The notes beneath the pieces were generated by a model, which had not been told where the DNA came from, did no database searches, and saw nothing but the letters and a program-made list of their open reading frames with translations. The position numbers and the translations under genes are program-made. A stretch of 64,000 nucleotides of DNA from NCBI RefSeq assembly GCF_000169155.1, contig NZ_AAWL01000006.1, positions 62,001-126,000 on the forward strand. The letters run 5' to 3'. Positions 51,877 to 61,844 of the stretch are shown here, piece by piece. Within the stretch, counting starts at the first letter, position 1; each line of letters begins with the position of its first letter. The stretch comes from Thermosinus carboxydivorans Nor1. Lineage in GTDB: Bacteria > Bacillota > Negativicutes > Sporomusales > Thermosinaceae.

Positions 51877-52473
51877 TTAGTTCATCCGCTTTACTTCAAT
51901 CTGAGCTGGTCGCAATTGGTACAACTCTGTAACAATCCGAATAATTTTGGCCTTAATCTGCGGTTCTATTTCCTCTTTGCTGTCTGCAGCCTCGTGAGGC
52001 TTCACCGTAATAGGCTCTATATTACGCCCGTCAGCTGTCCTGCCTGGCGTAATATAGACAGTAACCCGTTTGATGGCTCCCGTGAGTCGTTTATCAGCGG
52101 TTTCAACCAATTCCACTGTCGCCCGCGCGTCAGCCACCCCGTCGACAGCCATCGCCAAGGCCCGGACTTGTTTGGCAACGTCATGGCGGTACACCTCTTG
52201 GGCCAGACGACTCTGCTCGTCGGCTAAATCCCGGCTTTTCCGCAAAATGTCCGCTGCCTGGCCGGCGCCGGCGCTCACGGCGGCGGCGCGGTCACCCCAC
52301 TGAGTGTTTATGATTTCAAGCACGGGATTTAAGACGGCCAGCATGATGAACAGCCCCAAGATGACCCGGACAAAACGTTGCATGCTGTTATTCGGCAGGA
52401 GCAGCTCAAGAAAGGTGGCAAACAGGACCACTAAGATAATCTGTTTTATGTAGGCAGACAAAATGGCGATCAT
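51877..52473 (-). CDS. spoIIIAF: Stage III sporulation protein SpoIIIAF
   Basis: 198 residues. Two N-terminal membrane helices (AYIKQIILVVLFATFLELLLP and FVRVILGLFIMLAVLNPVLEII) and a soluble C-terminal part, the SpoIIIAF layout. Part of the mother-cell channel complex. Confidence 0.9.
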   Translation of the reverse strand: MIAILSAYIKQIILVVLFATFLELLLPNNSMQRFVRVILGLFIMLAVLNPVLEIINTQWGDRAAAVSAGAGQAADILRKSRDLADEQSRLAQEVYRHDVAKQVRALAMAVDGVADARATVELVETADKRLTGAIKRVTVYITPGRTADGRNIEPITVKPHEAADSKEEIEPQIKAKIIRIVTELYQLRPAQIEVKRMN

Positions 52474-52494
52474 AATAATACCCCACTCGTGGTA

Positions 52495-53652
52495 TCAGCG
52501 CAGCATTACTGCCAGGCTGCCTGCGCCGACGATCATGGTTATAGCCAAAAAGAGCATTAAGGCGACCGTTAGAACAGCACCGAAAACCAGCAGCAAGTTG
52601 TTGCCCATGCCGTCAAGACATTTCGCCATCTTTTCGTCGCCAAGGGGTTGAACAAGAGCGCCGGCGATTTTAATGACCAGTATTAGCGACATCAGTTTAA
52701 TGAGAGGGAAAGCGCAAACAGTGATAATGGCCATTACGCCGAAAATACCGATGGCGTTTTTAATGAGCAGTGATGCGCCCATCACTAGTTCAACTGTATC
52801 GGCAAACATTTTACCGACTACAGGTATAAAGGTAGACGTAGCATATTTTGCAGTCCGCAGCGTAATCCCATCGGCCACGCTGCCGGCGACGCCCTGAATG
52901 GTAATGATGCCGATAAAAATGACCAGTGTCAGACCGAGGACTACCATGCCGCCTTGCTTAAAAAAACCGGCCAGATTACTCAAACGGTATTTGTCAGACA
53001 AAAAATTGACACATTCCAGGACGGCCGTCAGTATTAACAGCGGCAGCACCACATCTTTGACGACCAAGCCGACCGAGCTCACCACGAAAAGCATCAGCGG
53101 CGTAAACAAGGCAGCCGATGTCAGCGCGCCAACGCCGGCTAACAACGAAAGCAAAAGCGGCAAGAGCGCCTCCATCATACCTACCATGTAATCGACGGTT
53201 TCCCGGGCCATGGTCAGGGCATTGTATAAAGCATTAAGGGCAATAACGGCAAGAAAAATAAAGCACACGCCGTAAGCCAGCAGGGAAATCGTCGACTGCT
53301 CAAAAGAATTTTGTAGGTTTTGCAACAACGCACAAAGGACGGCCAGAAATAACAGTTTGCCGAGGAGGTGAATATTCGCCGCGCATTCGCGAAATAGCCG
53401 ACTAATCAGCTTTTGCCATAACTGGGACCAATCAAAATTCAGCCCCTTGGCGGCTGTCTCCTTGATAGTTGCCGCGGTAAGCAGGGGAATATCCTCCTGT
53501 AATTCGTGGTTGACTTTACGAATAAAATTATTGACATTGTCCAATGACAACTTATCAAGAAGCTGATCGCTTACGCCGTCCTGATCAAGGGGCGCGGCCC
53601 AGCCGGCTCCACTAATAATTAGCAGCATGATGACACATAAAACTATTTTCAT
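52495..53652 (-). CDS. spoIIIAE: Stage III sporulation protein SpoIIIAE
   Basis: 385 residues. Signal-like N terminus (IVLCVIMLLIISGAGWAAP), then about seven to eight membrane helices; GYDYMVGMMEALLPLLLSLLAGVG-type region and PLIKLMSLILVIKIAGALVQPLGDEKMAKCLDGMGN are family-typical. Polytopic component of the SpoIIIA export apparatus. Confidence 0.94.
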   Translation of the reverse strand: MKIVLCVIMLLIISGAGWAAPLDQDGVSDQLLDKLSLDNVNNFIRKVNHELQEDIPLLTAATIKETAAKGLNFDWSQLWQKLISRLFRECAANIHLLGKLLFLAVLCALLQNLQNSFEQSTISLLAYGVCFIFLAVIALNALYNALTMARETVDYMVGMMEALLPLLLSLLAGVGALTSAALFTPLMLFVVSSVGLVVKDVVLPLLILTAVLECVNFLSDKYRLSNLAGFFKQGGMVVLGLTLVIFIGIITIQGVAGSVADGITLRTAKYATSTFIPVVGKMFADTVELVMGASLLIKNAIGIFGVMAIITVCAFPLIKLMSLILVIKIAGALVQPLGDEKMAKCLDGMGNNLLLVFGAVLTVALMLFLAITMIVGAGSLAVMLR

Positions 53653-53661
53653 GCTTCCACC

Positions 53662-54048
53662 TTATGGTATCAGTCTCACGATCGTGTCGAGGACCAATGC
53701 GATAATCGGAATAGCCATTACCATGACCAGAATTTTGCCGGCAAACTCAATCTTGCCGGCCACCGCACCTTCGCCGGCGTCGCGGCAGACTTGGGCCCCA
53801 AACTCGGTGATATAGGCAATGCCGATAATCTTGAGAATGGTATTTAGGTAGGTCTGGCTAATATTGGCTTTTTCCGCCAAATCACGGAACAAATTTAACA
53901 CAACGTTGATTTTACCAAGCACCAGCAAAAAAATGACCGTTGCCAGCGTCAGACTAAGCTGTAAAGCAAATTCGGGACGCTGCCGCCGGATTATTAAGAT
54001 AAGCAGCGTAACGACAAAGCCCAGCCCGACAATCTGCACAATTTCCAT
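53662..54048 (-). CDS. spoIIIAD: Stage III sporulation protein SpoIIIAD
   Basis: 128 residues, four membrane helices; IVQIVGLGFVVTLLILIIRRQRPEFALQLSLTLATVIFLLVL and LKIIGIAYITEFGAQVCRDAGEGAVAGKIEFAGK are characteristic SpoIIIAD/SpoIIIAC-type blocks. Confidence 0.94.
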   Translation of the reverse strand: MEIVQIVGLGFVVTLLILIIRRQRPEFALQLSLTLATVIFLLVLGKINVVLNLFRDLAEKANISQTYLNTILKIIGIAYITEFGAQVCRDAGEGAVAGKIEFAGKILVMVMAIPIIALVLDTIVRLIP

Positions 54049-54059
54049 GGCGGCACCCC

Positions 54060-54257
54060 TTAGAATAACTTAAAAACGTCCTGGACGGTAGTAAACAGCC
54101 GGCCTAATAATTGTACGACCCATAGCAGGACGAGAGCGAAGCCCGCCAATGTGCAGATTTGCGCCATGTCTTCCTTGCCTGCCTGTTTGAGCGCCGTGTG
54201 GAACACCGAAACCAGTATGCCAACGCCTGCAATTTTGAATAATAAGTCTAATCCCAT
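54060..54257 (-). CDS. spoIIIAC: Stage III sporulation protein SpoIIIAC
   Basis: 65 residues, two membrane helices: LLFKIAGVGILVSVFHTALKQAGKEDMAQICTLAGFALVLLWV. Exact family length. Same origin as SpoIIIAD by partial duplication. Confidence 0.94.
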   Translation of the reverse strand: MGLDLLFKIAGVGILVSVFHTALKQAGKEDMAQICTLAGFALVLLWVVQLLGRLFTTVQDVFKLF

Positions 54258-54276
54258 ACTCTACGCCCCTTTCCCT

Positions 54277-54798
54277 CTACACCAGCAATATTACAATTGC
54301 CAGACTGCCGCATACGCCAAGATAGCGATACATTTTCATATTTGGATCGCGCTGGGCGATAGCTTCACGTTCCGCTTTCTCCAGTTCGTGCTGTACCAAG
54401 TCAAGCTGCTTCTGTTGTTCCTCGCGGTTCATCGCGCCAAGATTGGCGCCCAGGAGCAGCAAAGCTTCTAGTTCAGGCCGGCCCAAAACAAGCCGGCTGT
54501 CCGCCTGACCCAGCGCCCGGCGAAGAGCCTCCTGCGGCGAAAGCCAACTCTCCTTTTGCAGCATTTGCGCCATCCGTCCAAACAGTTCGGCAACGGGGCC
54601 GTTGATGCCAACGCTGCAGCGTGCCAGAGCTTCCGGCAGTGGTATGGCTGCATAGTTTATATATGACTTTAGAGAAACAATACAGCTAATAATCTGGGCA
54701 ATTTGCCGCGGGCGCTCACCATAGCGCCAAGCCATTAAAAAACCAATGGCGGTACCTGCTGTTACCACCAGCAAGCTGCCCGTGAGTTTCAACCACAT
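54277..54798 (-). CDS. spoIIIAB: Stage III sporulation protein SpoIIIAB
   Basis: 173 residues with N- and C-terminal hydrophobic helices and a helical domain between, related to type II secretion GspF-like folds; LREIAQIISCIVSLKSYINYA-like and LGANLGAMNREEQQKQLDLVQ blocks. Overlaps spoIIIAA by 10 bases (translational coupling). Confidence 0.93.
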   Translation of the reverse strand: MWLKLTGSLLVVTAGTAIGFLMAWRYGERPRQIAQIISCIVSLKSYINYAAIPLPEALARCSVGINGPVAELFGRMAQMLQKESWLSPQEALRRALGQADSRLVLGRPELEALLLLGANLGAMNREEQQKQLDLVQHELEKAEREAIAQRDPNMKMYRYLGVCGSLAIVILLV

Positions 54799-55790
54799 AC
54801 TCTCACCTCTTTTGGCCGCCGGTACAACGTTCGGCCGTCGGCAGCCGCAATAACCTGCTCAATAGTGCCGACAGTCGGCGTATCACTTAAAATGACATAC
54901 CGGTCGAACCAACCGTTTTTTATCAGTTCGCCCACATATGGACGTTGGGCGATACCGGCTATGTCACGCCCATGTACGGTAGCAACAACAACCACGCCCG
55001 CATGGAGGGCTTCCTGAATTGCCGCAGCGTCCTCCCCCCTTCCCAGTTCATCTGTTACCAGCACCTGCGGCGCCATGGAACGAAGCAGCATTAAAAGGCC
55101 GCTGGCTTTGGGACAGCCGTCGAGAACATCGACCCGCGGTCCTAAATCCATGGTCGGAACGCCGCTAACGCAAGCGGCGATTTCTGATCGCTCATCGACC
55201 AGCCCGACCTGAACGCCGGAAAAATTTAGCTGCCGCACGCCACTGCTGAGCTGGCGGATAATATCACGAAGCAGGGTTGTTTTACCACAGCGCGGCGGTG
55301 AAATAAGCAGCGTACTATACAAACGCCCATCCGGACCGATCAGGTAAGGCATGAGCGGATCGGCGCAGCCTTTTACCTCCCGTGCCAGACGAATATTCAT
55401 GGAGGTGGCATTTTTCAGCGCTTTTACCGTACCATCATGGACAATGACCTGTCCGGCCAAGCCAACGCGATGGCCGCCGGCGATCGTAATGAAGCCAAGT
55501 TTTAGTTCTTGTTCGAAAGCGTAAAGGGAATTCTTGCTTATTAATTGCAATGTTTTAATTAAATCGTCATAACAGCAGCAGTAGGCCTGCTCCCGCCTGC
55601 CTGTCGGCTGACCTGCCGGAGTAAGCATCACGTCGGTCGCTCCCAAGCCCAAAAGGAGGGGCTGATTAACCCTAAGCCGTATTTCGGTGGCCTGTGCGAG
55701 CAAAGCCGGAGGCACACCCCGGAGGAGCGCCGCAATCGTGTGCGGCAGGACGGGAAATACCGTCTTTTCCAAAGCTTGAATAGTGTCCAT
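54789..55790 (-). CDS. spoIIIAA: Stage III sporulation protein SpoIIIAA (secretion-type ATPase)
   Basis: 333 residues from the ATG at 55790, after GGGGACGGGAC; the frame extends further but without a better site. Walker A SPPRCGKTTLLRDIIRQ, Walker B-like VLVTDELGRGEDAAAIQEAL, and TVHGRD His box. It energises the SpoIIIA-SpoIIQ feeding channel. First gene of the eight-gene operon. Confidence 0.95.
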   Translation of the reverse strand: MDTIQALEKTVFPVLPHTIAALLRGVPPALLAQATEIRLRVNQPLLLGLGATDVMLTPAGQPTGRREQAYCCCYDDLIKTLQLISKNSLYAFEQELKLGFITIAGGHRVGLAGQVIVHDGTVKALKNATSMNIRLAREVKGCADPLMPYLIGPDGRLYSTLLISPPRCGKTTLLRDIIRQLSSGVRQLNFSGVQVGLVDERSEIAACVSGVPTMDLGPRVDVLDGCPKASGLLMLLRSMAPQVLVTDELGRGEDAAAIQEALHAGVVVVATVHGRDIAGIAQRPYVGELIKNGWFDRYVILSDTPTVGTIEQVIAAADGRTLYRRPKEVRVCG

Positions 55791-55815
55791 ATTTGTCCCG
55801 TCCCCTTTCCCTACA

Positions 55816-55845
55816 TAAATATGGTTAACAATAGCCATTTATGAC
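55816..55845 (-). promoter_or_regulatory. Probable sigma-E promoter of the spoIIIA operon
   Basis: Reverse strand GTCATAAA (55838-55845), 14-base spacer, CATATTTA (55816-55823). The -35 and the CATA half of the -10 fit sigma-E, and sigma-E control is known for spoIIIA. The match is moderate. Confidence 0.45.
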
Positions 55846-55866
55846 AGCCTTGCGATAAAATAAAAA

Positions 55867-55884
55867 TCCCGGAATGTTCCGGGA
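55867..55884 (-). terminator. Terminator after the CD1247-like gene
   Basis: Reverse strand TCCCGGAA-CA-TTCCGGGA followed by TTTTTATTTTAT, 22 bases beyond the gene stop; it insulates the spoIIIA promoter just downstream. Confidence 0.88.
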
Positions 55885-55906
55885 CTTTAATATTTCGTTC
55901 TTATCC

Positions 55907-56371
55907 TTATACACCGGGGTGAAGAAGATGGCGGCCGGACCGCATGTCTTCCATCTCGTCATCCGCAAAATCCAACGTATTGTCATAAACGATGCCGCCG
56001 CAATGCGGACAAGTTACTTCCACTGGATCGTCCTCATCGAGAAGGTCCGCCTCAAAGGTGACATCTTCATGACAAATAGGGCACTCTACTTCCACCATGT
56101 CTTCGTCTTCATCTTCATCAGCTATTTCAGCGTCATCAACCATTTTAACGTCATAGACTTCATCTTCCAAATCTGTGAGGTCGTCATCAATGGTTTCCAC
56201 ATAGTTTTCAAGTTCCTGCTGCGCCACTGACATGCACGCCCACTCTTCAGCGAACGAATCCAACACATCAACAATGTTGACCAGGAGTTTACCCTCCGGC
56301 GACTGCGTATCTACGTTTAATCCTTTCGTTAGCCCTTGCAAATACGCCACCTTTTCTTTCAAATTGGCCAT
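55907..56371 (-). CDS. CD1247 N-terminal-domain protein, acidic with zinc ribbon
   Basis: 154 residues. Opening ANLKEKVAYLQGLTKGLNVD with SPEGKLLVNIVDVLDSFAEE is the CD1247 N-terminal domain found in many Clostridia and Negativicutes; then a very acidic middle (DEDEDEDMVEVE) and two Cys pairs (CPIC, CPHC) likely forming a zinc ribbon. Function unknown. It lies between efp and spoIIIA with its own terminator. Confidence 0.85.
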   Translation of the reverse strand: MANLKEKVAYLQGLTKGLNVDTQSPEGKLLVNIVDVLDSFAEEWACMSVAQQELENYVETIDDDLTDLEDEVYDVKMVDDAEIADEDEDEDMVEVECPICHEDVTFEADLLDEDDPVEVTCPHCGGIVYDNTLDFADDEMEDMRSGRHLLHPGV

Positions 56372-56460
56372 AAAAAAACCCCCTTTGCTATGTTCCAGCT
56401 CATACCGGTATTATTCCCGTCAAAGCCTGAAAACATAACAGAGGGGGTAATTTTCATGTG

Positions 56461-57018
56461 CTATGCTCGTTCAATATACTCGCCGGTACGGGTATCGATG
56501 CGCAACACATCGCCTTCATTGATGAAAAGCGGCACACGGACAACATATCCTGTTTCCAGTTTGGCCGGTTTAGTGCCGCCAGTTGCCGTATCACCCCGGA
56601 TACCGGGATCGGTCTCCACTACCCTGAGTTCTACCGAATTAGGCAGGTCAACGCCGATAACGACCCCTTGGAAGAACATAACGCCGATGTTCATGTTCTC
56701 TTTCAAAAATTTCTTGGCGTCACCAAGCTGTTCCTCGGTAAGGGCGACTTGCTCGTATGTTTCGTTATCCATAAAGTTATACATGCCATCGCTTTCATAA
56801 AGGTACTGCATTTCCCGGCGATCCACATGCGCCCTGGGTAATTTCTCGCCGGCGTTGAATGTCCGTTCGACCACGGCCCCGGTACGGACATTTTTCAATT
56901 TACTGCGGACAAAAGCAGCGCCCTTACCGGGTTTCACATGCTGGAAATCGACGACTTGCCAAACATCGCCGTCAATTTCAACAGTAATCCCTGTGCGAAA
57001 ATCGTTGGTAGATATCAT
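56461..57018 (-). CDS. efp: Translation elongation factor P
   Basis: 185 residues from the ATG at 57018, after [49 protein letters not shown] carries the tip loop PGKG whose Lys may be modified; C-terminal signature region [35 protein letters not shown] is complete. Relieves ribosome stalling at Pro-Pro. Next to pepQ, the usual neighbour. Confidence 0.96.
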   Translation of the reverse strand: MISTNDFRTGITVEIDGDVWQVVDFQHVKPGKGAAFVRSKLKNVRTGAVVERTFNAGEKLPRAHVDRREMQYLYESDGMYNFMDNETYEQVALTEEQLGDAKKFLKENMNIGVMFFQGVVIGVDLPNSVELRVVETDPGIRGDTATGGTKPAKLETGYVVRVPLFINEGDVLRIDTRTGEYIERA

Positions 57019-57034
57019 GCCCAAAACCTCCCAA

Positions 57035-58099
57035 TTACCAGTCTAGTTCTATGATTTGCTTACTACTCCCAGTCAGCACTTCACAGCCGGAAGCAGTAAG
57101 GACAACCATATCCTCAATGCGTACCCCGCCCCAATCGGGCAAATAAATTCCGGGCTCAACCGTCACGATCATGTTCTCTTCCAGGATGATGGAACCATTA
57201 GGTGATAAACGCGGTTCTTCATGAATTGCCAGTCCGGCGCCGTGACCCAGCCCGTGACCGAAAAATTCGCCGTACCCGGCGTCAGCAATTACCGCGCGCG
57301 CGGCCTTATCCACTTCTCTGCCAGCAAGACCGGGCCTGAGTACGCTAATGCCCGTCTGCTGCGCAGCCAGAACAATGTCGTAGATTTGACGTTGCTTGGC
57401 GCTTGCCCGTCCAACAACCACCGTGCGGGTAATATCGGAATGATACCCCTGGTATACGGCGCCAAAGTCCAAGGTAACCAAATCACCGGCTTCAATTAAT
57501 TTTTCGCTGGCTACGCCGTGGGGCAAAGCCGAACGGGCGCCTGAGGCGACAATAATATCAAAAGCCGCCTTTTCCGCGCCTTGCCGGCGCATGGCAAATT
57601 CAAGCTCCAGCGCTATTTCGCGCTCGCTTACCCCTGGTTTTAGGAAAGAAAGAATATGTTCGAAAGCATGGTCGGCAATGGCCACGGCCTTTTTAAGGAG
57701 AAGTAGTTCATCGGTGTCCTTAACCATCCGCAATCCATCAAGCCGTAATGGGGCAAGTTCGGTGCCAATAGAGCCGTTTAGCGCCTGATAGACATCCCAA
57801 GTAACATAGTCGGCCTCAAAGCCTATGCGGGCCAAATCTAACGGTCTTAAAAGATCAGCCAGCGTTTCGTAAATGCTAACGCCGTGCCGAATCACTTCAA
57901 AATCTTGCGCCTGCTGAACGGCCTGCTCTACATAACGAAAGTCGGTGATGAGCCACTGCGCCTCAGCCGTAATGAGCAACATGCCTGCCGTGCCAGTAAA
58001 ACCGCTAAAATAGCGGCGGTTTTCCGGTTTTGTAACAATTACGCCATCAACATTCTCTTGCCTGAGCAAATTGTGCAAACGTTTCAAGCGTTTCTTCAT
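57035..58099 (-). CDS. pepQ: Xaa-Pro aminopeptidase (M24 family)
   Basis: 354 residues: creatinase-like N domain, then pita-bread domain with metal ligands in [16 protein letters not shown] (two Asp), [13 protein letters not shown] (His), [19 protein letters not shown] (Glu pair). Removes N-terminal residues before Pro. Its start overlaps the aroQ stop by 4 bases. The name pepQ follows common use for this position; pepP-like is also possible. Confidence 0.92.
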   Translation of the reverse strand: MKKRLKRLHNLLRQENVDGVIVTKPENRRYFSGFTGTAGMLLITAEAQWLITDFRYVEQAVQQAQDFEVIRHGVSIYETLADLLRPLDLARIGFEADYVTWDVYQALNGSIGTELAPLRLDGLRMVKDTDELLLLKKAVAIADHAFEHILSFLKPGVSEREIALELEFAMRRQGAEKAAFDIIVASGARSALPHGVASEKLIEAGDLVTLDFGAVYQGYHSDITRTVVVGRASAKQRQIYDIVLAAQQTGISVLRPGLAGREVDKAARAVIADAGYGEFFGHGLGHGAGLAIHEEPRLSPNGSIILEENMIVTVEPGIYLPDWGGVRIEDMVVLTASGCEVLTGSSKQIIELDW

Positions 58100-58560
58100 T
58101 TTTTGCCGTCTCCTTTACGGAGCAAGATAGCAGCCGCTTCCAGAGCTAATAAATAGCTCGCTACCCCAAAACCGCTAATCTGGCCAACAACTACCGGCGC
58201 AATCACCGAGTGCCGCCGAAATTCTTCCCGGCCATAAATGTTGGACAAATGAACCTCGATAACCGGCAACGATACAGCCGCCAGGGCATCACGTAAAGCA
58301 ATGCTGTAATGAGTAAAAGCGGCTGGGTTGATGATAAGACACTCGTACCGGCCATCAGCTTGCTGCACCGCGTCAATCAGCGCACCCTCGTGATTGGACT
58401 GGAAACAATCCACTTCCAGGCCGAGCGCCTTGGCTTTATCACTAATTAGCGCGTTAATTTCCCCTAGGGTTGTAACGCCATAAATATGCGGTTCTCGTCT
58501 TCCCAGCCAATTAAGATTTGGACCGTGCAGCACCAAAACTCGCCGGGCCTTTTCCCCCAT
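58096..58560 (-). CDS. aroQ: 3-dehydroquinate dehydratase, type II
   Basis: 154 residues from the ATG at 58560 after [28 protein letters not shown] (catalytic Tyr nearby), [40 protein letters not shown] are the three family blocks with the catalytic His. Third step of the shikimate pathway; aroE and aroH also lie in this window. Confidence 0.96.
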   Translation of the reverse strand: MGEKARRVLVLHGPNLNWLGRREPHIYGVTTLGEINALISDKAKALGLEVDCFQSNHEGALIDAVQQADGRYECLIINPAAFTHYSIALRDALAAVSLPVIEVHLSNIYGREEFRRHSVIAPVVVGQISGFGVASYLLALEAAAILLRKGDGKK

Positions 58561-58630
58561 AAAGCATTCTCCCCCGTAGCTCACTAACTTTTTGATTTTA
58601 CCATAAAATTGCCTTTTTGCCTAGATTTTC

Positions 58631-59974
58631 TTAACTGCCGCTAATCGTAATACCACTAATCCTAAGAGTAGGCGCACCCTGGGAACCGAAAAACCGCAGA
58701 TCACTCCCCACGGCATCGACATTATTCAGCAATTCCAGAATATTGCCAGCGATGGCTACCCCGCGGACGGCATGGGTAAACTCCCCGTTCTCAATCCACA
58801 CGCCGGCGGCGCCGATCGAGAAATCGCCGGAAATGGGGTTGGCTGTATGCATGCCCATGACATTAGTGACATAAAAACCCTTTCTAACCCCAGCAATTAT
58901 GGCATTCGGCTCGGTATCACCGGGTTGAATAAAAATATTAGTAGGCCCTACTTCCGGCAAACCTTTGAACGAACCACGCACGCCGTTGCCGGTACTGGCC
59001 ACATTATCTTTAGCTGCCGTATAGGTATTATATAAGTAATTTTTTAATTCACCCCGCACCACCAATTCGGTACGGCGGGTAAGCACTCCTTCGCCATCGA
59101 CGGGACTGGAGGCAATACCTCCTTCCAGGCGGCCATCGTCTACGAGCGAAAGAACCGGCGAAGCCACTTTTTGTCCCAGCTTGCCTTTAAATAGGGAGCG
59201 GCCCTTCTGTACGGCATCGGCACTCAGCGCCGGTATCAAAATGCTGAAAAAGTTAGTGGCAATATAGGGACTGAGAACCAAGGCCGCTTTTGTCGTACCA
59301 ATCGTCTTCGCGCCAAGCAGCATGACGGCTTCCCGTGCTGCTTCACTGCCAACCGCGGCAGGATCAAGTTCGGCAAACCGCCGCCGATAACTCAGAGCCA
59401 TGCCGGTCTGGACATCGCCGTCTTGCTCCGCGAGCACCATGCCATAGACGCCGCAATAACCGCTCCGGTAAGCCACCGCCAGACCGTTCGAATTAGCTAG
59501 CGCCACGCCATAATCGGCATCTTCATAGACGCAACGTTCCGTCCGCCGGACGCGCTTGTCGGTCCGCTGCGCCGCCCGCTCTACTTCTTTCGCTTTTTCA
59601 ATCTTTTCCTCTACCGACGCCAGGGCCAACTGGCGGTCAAGAAGATCCATTTCCGGTATCTGTTGTGGCTTACCGGGAAGAAAATGATATCTATCGGCAA
59701 AGCTTTTGCGGCTGTTAGCCAGCGCTTGGCGGACTACGCCTTCAATATCGCCGCTGTCGATGCCGGTACAATGAGCAAACCCCACCGCTTGTTCTCGCGA
59801 AATTACGCGAATGCCAATGCCGGTGTCGTTGGCCTGCTTTAATGTTTCCACCTTCTGCTCGGCTACTTCTATCGTAAGGGCCCTAGCGTCAAGCACATAG
59901 GCTTCGGCCGCATAGGCGCCAATTTTTTGCGCCAATTGTACTGCCTTAACAGCTATTTCCAAATAATCCACCAA
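58631..59974 (-). CDS. TldD/PmbA-family metallopeptidase
   Basis: 447 residues. PmbA-type: N-terminal LTIEVAEQKVETLKQANDTGIGIRV, middle domain, and C-terminal VASTGNGVRGSFKGLPEVGPTNIFIQPGD, FYVTNVMGMHTANPISGDFSIGAAG. The HExxH-like site belongs to the TldD partner; PmbA members lack it, as here. Usually works as a heterodimer cutting unfolded peptides; no tldD partner is next to it in the window. Confidence 0.9.
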   Translation of the reverse strand: MVDYLEIAVKAVQLAQKIGAYAAEAYVLDARALTIEVAEQKVETLKQANDTGIGIRVISREQAVGFAHCTGIDSGDIEGVVRQALANSRKSFADRYHFLPGKPQQIPEMDLLDRQLALASVEEKIEKAKEVERAAQRTDKRVRRTERCVYEDADYGVALANSNGLAVAYRSGYCGVYGMVLAEQDGDVQTGMALSYRRRFAELDPAAVGSEAAREAVMLLGAKTIGTTKAALVLSPYIATNFFSILIPALSADAVQKGRSLFKGKLGQKVASPVLSLVDDGRLEGGIASSPVDGEGVLTRRTELVVRGELKNYLYNTYTAAKDNVASTGNGVRGSFKGLPEVGPTNIFIQPGDTEPNAIIAGVRKGFYVTNVMGMHTANPISGDFSIGAAGVWIENGEFTHAVRGVAIAGNILELLNNVDAVGSDLRFFGSQGAPTLRISGITISGS

Positions 59975-60177
59975 AATCCCTCCGACCGTATTCCAATAAG
60001 TTTATTATATGCCCCAGTTGCATGCTTAATGCGACAGCACACTGGTCGCCCATTTATGGGTATTCCCTGTTTTTGCTAGTTTCCCTGCCTAAATATCTCA
60101 ATCTTCATCTGCTTTTTTAGCCGATTTAACAAAGAAATAATAATAATGATATCGCACAAATTTTAATTCAGAATAAT

Positions 60178-60219
60178 AGCCAAAGCAGCCCGCCCCAAAA
60201 GGGACTAGGCTGCTTGGCT
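60178..60219 (-). terminator. Terminator of the GntP permease gene
   Basis: AGCCAAAGCAGCC pairs with GGCTGCTTGGCT (one bulge) around a 17-base loop, 43 bases beyond the permease stop. The stretch 59975-60177 shows no gene. Confidence 0.7.
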
Positions 60220-60262
60220 TCTACTTAATATGTTAAATATGCCTCTTTGTTATCCGAGCCGC

Positions 60263-61606
60263 TCATACCAAAAACCACGTCATGACCCAAACGGTCAGCA
60301 TGCCGGTAATACCCATTACTAATGTTGCCAAGGTTTGTGCCTTGTATGCGGTATCAACGGGGATATTGGAAAACTGGGATACTACCCAGAAATACGAGTC
60401 ATTAGCATGTGACACGACCATCGAACCGCAACCGATCGCCATGGTAGCCAAAACCGCTCCCATGGGGGAACCAAGCCCAAGGGTAGCGAGCAGCGGATAG
60501 ACGATAGTCGATGTAGTGATTAGTGATACCGTAGATGAACCTTGGGCGGTTTTAATCGCCGCCGCAATAATAAATGGCAGAAAAACGCCAAGATTAAACT
60601 GGGCCAGGCTTTGGCCAAGATAGTTGCCGATTTTGGTCGCGGCGATAAGGGCGCCGAGAGAGCCGCCGGCAGCGGTAATCATGATAATCGCTGCCGAGTC
60701 TTTGATGCCTTGACCCACCCAGCCGGATAAAACTTCTTCGTCTAGTTTCGGGACAAGGAACAGGCAAAGACCAACCCCGATCAGGAGGGCGATCATTGGA
60801 TCACCGATAAAGTCAAACGTCACCTTTAGCGTCCCTTTGCCGAAAGGCGCACCCGGGAAATTAGCCACCGATTTTAAGGCAATAAGCACGATTGGTACGA
60901 CAAGCGGCGCAAAGGACGCGAGCGGACTGGGAAGTTTCTTGAATTTTGCCAGCAGTTCTTCATAACTGACACTTGTATCAGGCTCAATATTAAACCGCTT
61001 GGAATACCATGTCGCCCATAAATAGCCTGCCAAAGCGGCAGGAATGGCTACGATTAAACCGATAAAAATAACCATCCCTAAATCGGCTTTTAAGTTGTTC
61101 GCGGCCGCAATAGGCCCAGGTGTGGGCGGCACAAGCGTATGCGTTGCGTAAAGGCCGGTAGAGAGAGCCACCGCCATGACGGCCATGGAGACTCCGGCCC
61201 GTTTAGCCAGCGACTTATTAAGCGCCGAAAGAATGACAAAGCCTGAGTCACAAAAAACAGGAATAGAAGTTATATAGCCGATAACACTCATGGCCAAAGC
61301 GGGACGTTTTTCGCCTACCAGTTTGAGTATCGTTTCGGCCATGGTAAGTGCGGCGCCGCTCCGTTCCAACATAACGCCAATAATAGTGCCGGCAATAATC
61401 ACGATACCGATGCGTTCGACCGTCCCACCGAAGCCCTTAGCCACATGCTGGGTCACTTCGACGGGATTCATCCCCGCAGCAAAACCCACAAAAAACGCAG
61501 ACAATAATAAAGCTAAGAAAGCATGCACTTTGTATCGAGAAATCAAGACAATCATAAAAACAATGGCTACAAATAAAATGACCAGTAACATCGGACCTTG
61601 AACCAC
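60263..61606 (-). CDS. GntP-family permease (gluconate/organic acid)
   Basis: 447 residues, GTG start after AGGAGGG with 7 bases between. About 12 membrane helices; GTIIGVMLERSGAALTMAETILKLVGEKRP, SIPVFCDSGFVILSAL and LVPPTPGPIAAANNL are the signature blocks of GntP transporters for gluconate, glycerate or similar acids. No catabolic partner gene lies nearby, so the substrate is open. Confidence 0.92.
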   Translation of the reverse strand: MVQGPMLLVILFVAIVFMIVLISRYKVHAFLALLLSAFFVGFAAGMNPVEVTQHVAKGFGGTVERIGIVIIAGTIIGVMLERSGAALTMAETILKLVGEKRPALAMSVIGYITSIPVFCDSGFVILSALNKSLAKRAGVSMAVMAVALSTGLYATHTLVPPTPGPIAAANNLKADLGMVIFIGLIVAIPAALAGYLWATWYSKRFNIEPDTSVSYEELLAKFKKLPSPLASFAPLVVPIVLIALKSVANFPGAPFGKGTLKVTFDFIGDPMIALLIGVGLCLFLVPKLDEEVLSGWVGQGIKDSAAIIMITAAGGSLGALIAATKIGNYLGQSLAQFNLGVFLPFIIAAAIKTAQGSSTVSLITTSTIVYPLLATLGLGSPMGAVLATMAIGCGSMVVSHANDSYFWVVSQFSNIPVDTAYKAQTLATLVMGITGMLTVWVMTWFLV

Positions 61607-61807
61607 GCAAAAACCCTCCTTTACACAAAGATTGTTTATAAGCGAACCGTTACCGTCCTCACCCCTTTTCTTTCTGTGTTTTCCAAAGCTCCTGAAATAA
61701 TTATATAAAATATTTGGAATTTTACAACTTAATTATAGAAAATTAATAGCCGTTCAACTGGCCCATTTCACCCCATCATACCTACCAATAGATAAACACA
61801 CAAAAAA

Positions 61808-61826
61808 AGAAGGGGGAGCCCCTTCT
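61808..61826 (-). terminator. Terminator of tpx
   Basis: Reverse strand AGAAGGGG-CTC-CCCCTTCT followed by T6, 18 bases after the tpx stop. Confidence 0.9.
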
Positions 61827-61844
61827 CTTTTAACATGCTTAATT

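Noticed and set aside
52463-53191. Plus-strand open frames opposite spoIIIAE
   Set aside because: Antisense shadows of a well-conserved gene, with no ribosome sites or family motifs.
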